NCBI GenBank assembly: GCA_021432635.1
Contig: MU270084.1
Location: forward strand, 292,138-356,137
DNA from: Thozetella sp. PMI_491
Lineage: Eukaryota; Ascomycota; Sordariomycetes; Chaetosphaeriales; Chaetosphaeriaceae
DNA length: 64,000 bases
Direction: 5' to 3'
The translations under genes were made by a program, and so were the position numbers. Shown here one piece after another: positions 60,299 to 64,000 of the stretch (the stretch's first letter is position 1; each line of letters opens with the position of its first letter). Under the pieces are notes generated by a model. The model saw only the letters and a list, made by a program, of their open reading frames with translations, did not search any database and was not told the DNA's origin.

Positions 60299-62175
60299 GG
60301 TGGGCAGTGGGCTGTGGCGCGTCGGCGGTCGGCTTCCACTTGGGCGCACGGAGGAGGAGAGAGAGCGAGCGAGCGAGGAAGGAACAGTGCCGAGCTCTTG
60401 CGGGAATGAGGGAAAAAGAGAGACATTGGCGATCCCGTCCGGTTTATAAAGTCGGACGGCGTCTGCCATAGTACGCTGATGATAGCGGTAAACTTACTAA
60501 CGTCTAATCTCCAACGAATAGATAGCCGCGAGCCCGCACCCCGCGTGGCCGGCAGGCCTGCCCGTATCTTTACAGTTGCCACCTTTGGTCGCGGGCTCAA
60601 ATGCTCTATCTGACTGACTCGGGCCTTACTCTAGGGTTTTACGTGCTTATCATGGCAATCCGGGGCTAACCTTTAGTCGTAGATAGCGAAGGGGACGGTT
60701 GCCCTGTTCCTTTTACGACCCTCGGTCAAATCCCCGCTAGAAGTTTTTTTTTTTTCCCCTTGCATTTCAATACTGGGGAGAGTAGCTATGACTGACTCGG
60801 AGGCACCAGGGGGCGGCGCAACTTCCTAAGGGGGGCTTATCGTCTCGCTTCGCAGCCATTACCTAACTTTCTGCAGAGTGTCCGTACCCTTTGGGAAGAA
60901 AGGAGGGGGGGAGGGGGCGGGAGGCCGAGCAAACGGCACCGGACGGTCACTTCCAAGAGGCTCGGTGATTCCCCGCCTCGCCCGAACATCCAGCCACCCG
61001 GGCCCAGGAAACCCGATCCTCCTGCCCGTGGAAGGCGGCTTGGACCGGCTTGGACCCCACCGCCGATCTTGTCCGCAGTGTGCACCATGCCGGCGGCAGT
61101 AGATCAGGGTATGGAACGTGGGGGCCAGTAAGACAAGGGCTGCAAAGCTTATTTTGGCGATGGGTGTGATGGTTGGGGGTCAGTGGGCCGTGATTTTGAC
61201 TGCGTGATCGGGCATGAGCCAATTTGAAGCTGACAGGGACCAGTTAGTCACAAAGAGTCGAGATGGCTTTCTCACACGGGCACTTTTGACATATTATAGG
61301 GTAATTAACCCCAGGGCTGCCCAATGGGACACCTCAATAAGCGGACTCCATCCCGACAGCCGACTTGGAGGGTCTCTGGCTGTCCCCGCCAGGTTACAAG
61401 TGACGGCCTGCTGTACAACATCGGCTTAACCCGGGACAGGACAAAGTCCCCCTCACTGTTGCCCTACCCAGCAGCTTATACGACGACAGAAGGTTGAGGC
61501 CTTGGGCCAGTTGCCTAACCCCAACCTGCGTTGGTTCTTGTCGGCAACTGAAGTATATTCTACACAGACGCCCGCAACTTCGCCTGCGGAGTACATGAGA
61601 GGTAAGAGGTTGCCCCGTCGAGACCAAAGGCACCAACTTCGAGCCATGGATGTGGGATGTGTGGGGTAGTAGAGTAAAACTAGTCCGCTCGGCAGAACCT
61701 CGCTGTCTTTATGTCCATTGCTGTTTATTCCCTCATGTAGCATGAGCCACACCTGCAAGGCCCCGTACGTCGACACACGTCGTACCAAAACGAAGCCTTG
61801 CCTTCCGAACGCTGACAACTCGTGTCAAGGCATAAGAGAGCTCCTTGTCCTAGGACAACTTCAGGGATCTCATCCTTGCCTTCTCACGTTAACGCCCGCG
61901 AAACTGAATATCGGGAGTTAACTGTCAAGGTAGATTGGTGTGACTTGGTTAACTCGTTCGGCTGGGCATCTTAGCTTGGCATGAAATGTGAACTAAGACT
62001 TAGGCAGCTTCACATGGCCCGATAGGAGTTAGCCTGCGGATAGCCAGTGTCGCATGCCCCTCGGCCGAGGGGCTATTTTTGGGTTGGCTTAGCTCTACCT
62101 CTTTTGTTATACGCGAAGTGTAGGTAGGTACTTTTGGTTTTTTACCACCATCCAAACACCACCTGTCCGAGGACG
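60299..62175. other. Intergenic region, no gene seen
   Basis: Upstream region of the permease and downstream of the aldolase. It contains a poly-T run near 60745, a telobox-like AGGGTTTT near 60634 and a G-rich stretch around 60900-60925. No coding frame is supported. Confidence 0.5.
60443..60448 (-). promoter_or_regulatory. Candidate TATA box of the Dal5-type permease gene
   Basis: The minus strand reads TATAAA about 145 bases upstream of the ATG at 60298. It is motif-based only. Confidence 0.45.
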
Positions 62176-63180
62176 TCAGAGAGACTCTTCCAGCTGGACC
62201 AGCTCTCTGAATCCATCCAGCACCTTCATCTTTTGCATGCCAGTCGGGCTCGGAAGCGGCTTCCGTGCTCGTCCGCCGTAGCCGAAAAACTCATTCAGAG
62301 CGACCTTGACCCCCACGACGCCCGACTGAATAGCCGCCCAATCCCCCCGAGCGATCACCTCCTGTAAGGCAGCCGCCTCGACGTCACGCTCGTTCCACTG
62401 CAGTTCGAACAGGCGGACGCACGCCTTGGGTGCCACGTTGGCTATGCCCCCAATGATGCCGGCGGCCCCCACGGCCAACGCCGGCAACATGAAGTCGCCC
62501 GATCCGGCGAAGCAGAGGAACGGCGAGGCTAGGCCCATACCCTCGGGCTTGAAAGCCGCTGCCACCCGAGCTATCTTGCCCGTGTTTCCGCAGGTGAATT
62601 TGCAGCCGGCGATGTTTGGGTGCTGCCCTAGCGCAATGATATCGTCGGACGAGAGGTCCACCCCTGATGCGCCCCCGGGGAAGTTGTATAGAATAATGGG
62701 GATCGGAGAGGCGTCCGCGATGGTGCTAAAGAAGTCGCGAATGGTGCTGGTCATGAATAATGTGCTGTAGTAGCTGGGCGGGAGGACCAGCGCGTAGTCG
62801 CCGCCGCTGCTACGAGCCTCGTGGCAGAGGGAAATCGTCTCGCGCGTCGACTGGGCGCCACAGCCAACGATCAGCGGCGTCATAGAGAAGCCGGCTTCGT
62901 CGAGGGCCATCCGCGTGTTCTGGGTGACGACCCGACGCTCTTCGTGCGTAAGATGGGCTGCCTCGCCGTTCGAGCCTTGGACAGCTATCCCGGCCACCCC
63001 GGCCCGTGCCAGGCGGACAGTGTGCTTGGCGGCGGTCCGGAGGTCGAGGTCCTCGCTCTGATCCTCAAAGAATGCTACCGTAGGGACGTAGATTCCATGA
63101 GATAGAGGGCGGTGCCGAAGCGGGCCACTGGCACTGCTGGTGCTGCCGGCTACCATGTTGGTCATATTGGTGTGCAACAC
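62176..63180 (-). CDS. DapA-family aldolase/lyase (dihydrodipicolinate synthase-like)
   Basis: TIM-barrel Schiff-base lyase of the dihydrodipicolinate synthase/N-acetylneuraminate lyase family. Single exon, 334 residues. Catalytic Lys194 is in AGCKFTCGN and the partner Tyr165 is in ILYNFPGG; the pyruvate-binding GSNGE (69-73) is intact. Filamentous ascomycetes make lysine by the aminoadipate route, so a role in DapA lysine synthesis is unlikely. Known fungal relatives include the L-threo-3-deoxy-hexulosonate aldolase of D-galacturonate breakdown and 4-hydroxy-2-oxoglutarate aldolase types; this protein may be either or a paralogue. Methionines at positions 1, 6 and 9 are all possible starts; the conserved part begins near GIYVPTVAFF (29). 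No targeting signal is obvious. Confidence 0.92.
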   Translation of the reverse strand: MLHTNMTNMVAGSTSSASGPLRHRPLSHGIYVPTVAFFEDQSEDLDLRTAAKHTVRLARAGVAGIAVQGSNGEAAHLTHEERRVVTQNTRMALDEAGFSMTPLIVGCGAQSTRETISLCHEARSSGGDYALVLPPSYYSTLFMTSTIRDFFSTIADASPIPIILYNFPGGASGVDLSSDDIIALGQHPNIAGCKFTCGNTGKIARVAAAFKPEGMGLASPFLCFAGSGDFMLPALAVGAAGIIGGIANVAPKACVRLFELQWNERDVEAAALQEVIARGDWAAIQSGVVGVKVALNEFFGYGGRARKPLPSPTGMQKMKVLDGFRELVQLEESL

Positions 63181-64000
63181 TAAGGCGGCTCTTCGCCGGT
63201 GGCCGTTGGTAACAGAGATTTGGCTACGAGGTAACGATGCTGAGCGTGGGCTTAAAAGTGGGATCGAGGGGGGTCAAGAAGTACGAGCGGAGCCGGCTGC
63301 GCAGGAGACGAGCGGAAGAGGCATAATATCGAACGGCAAGGTTGCGTAGCTAGAGTAGAAACTAGAGCGCGGCGGCTCCTTTGTATACTAAGACCTAGCG
63401 AGGATACGATGATTTCCCGGGACATGGAATTGTCAATGGCGGACAAAAGCGCTGTCTGGGAGTGGGGATAGGGTTGTGGATGAGGCCCCAGAACGCTCTC
63501 TGGTCGGCCGAAGACGAGCGAGGCTCAGCGCAGAGGACCTCCTGTCCTCGGATACCGAGAGGAAAAGGGGGGGTAAGGATAGTCAGGCGGACCTAGCGTT
63601 GGTGGCGGGGATGGGGGATGTGCAAGAGGCCCAATACGGCAATGGGACACATGGGCACCGGACGAGAGTTCCCAATCGATTCCCAGGGCCGAACGGCCAT
63701 TGATCGCGTTTGCAGCACCATCGCACATCAAGGAGGGTTGCACAGTTGCGCGTCGTGGTGCGTCGGAAGCAGGGTGCATGGCTCGCTTCAGGGGCCTCAT
63801 CTATCCATCAACCCCCACGTAGTGCGAGGGCCCTTGTCCCTGCTCCCCCGCACGCAGCTTGGCTGCTGGCGCCACCGAACACTGCTATACGGGCGCCAAT
63901 CATGGCAATTGCACTTTTCTTCTGGGGAATGTCATCCTACTAGTTTGCCATCCGTGGGGCAACCTCCCCCCCTCACCCCCCTCACCCCCCCCTTTTTTAT
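63181..64000. other. Upstream of the DapA-type gene; no further gene seen before the window edge
   Basis: Promoter-side sequence with no supported coding frame. The last 45 bases are C-rich with CTCACCCCCC units, possibly a leader pyrimidine tract for a gene beyond the window. Confidence 0.45.

Noticed and set aside
1..64000. tRNA, rRNA and CRISPR features
   Set aside because: A by-eye scan for tRNA B-box words on both strands gave only partial matches without a cloverleaf; no rRNA or spaced direct repeat array was seen. A covariance-model search would be decisive.

Overview
The window is nuclear DNA of a filamentous ascomycete, most likely a Sordariomycete. Genes are split by short introns (about 50-110 bp) with GT...AG borders and visible CTAAC-type branch sites. 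Coding sequence is GC-rich, and promoters carry long pyrimidine tracts. Several proteins are of fungal type: ENA-type ATPase, RTA1 family, Prp4 kinase, TMA7, HET-C2-like glycolipid transfer protein and a Dal5-type permease. The species cannot be named from the sequence alone. No tRNA, rRNA, transposon ORF or CRISPR array was recognised.

Layout. 1-13 kb: the 5' part of an ENA-type P-ATPase gene (minus, running off the left edge), an acidic Ala/Pro/Glu-rich protein with a 12-bp tandem repeat, a CSC1/RSN1 (DUF221) membrane channel and a six-exon TMA7 gene. 13.5-16.9 kb: Prp4 splicing kinase, with one in-frame 51-bp intron and one unusually long 707-bp intron. 16.9-30.4 kb: a 13.5-kb stretch with no convincing gene. 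30.4-31.9 kb: a Ran1/Sks1-like protein kinase. 31.9-38.6 kb: a second gene-poor stretch, between two gene 3' ends. 38.6-40.0 kb: a secreted protein made of four repeats of about 72 residues, each ending in a dibasic site (Kex2-processed repeat-protein architecture). 42-45.5 kb: an AdipoR/hemolysin-III receptor facing a TFIIIC WD40 subunit. 46.7-49.1 kb: RTA1-family protein and class II aldolase. 50-63.2 kb: a denser block with HET-C2/GLTP, a GNAT-like protein, a TauD-type dioxygenase, an uncharacterised nuclear-looking protein, a second GNAT, a Dal5-type permease and a DapA-family aldolase.

How genes may relate. Most are housekeeping genes with no operon-like logic. The 53.7-60.3 kb block pairs a TauD/Jlp1-type sulfonate dioxygenase with an anion permease of the Dal5 family, which contains a known yeast sulfonate transporter; a shared sulfonate-use role is a reasonable inference, not a demonstration. 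The strongest candidate for something undescribed is the repeat precursor at 38572-40011. Exon coordinates were worked out by hand from splice motifs and reading-frame continuity and have not been checked against transcripts or databases.
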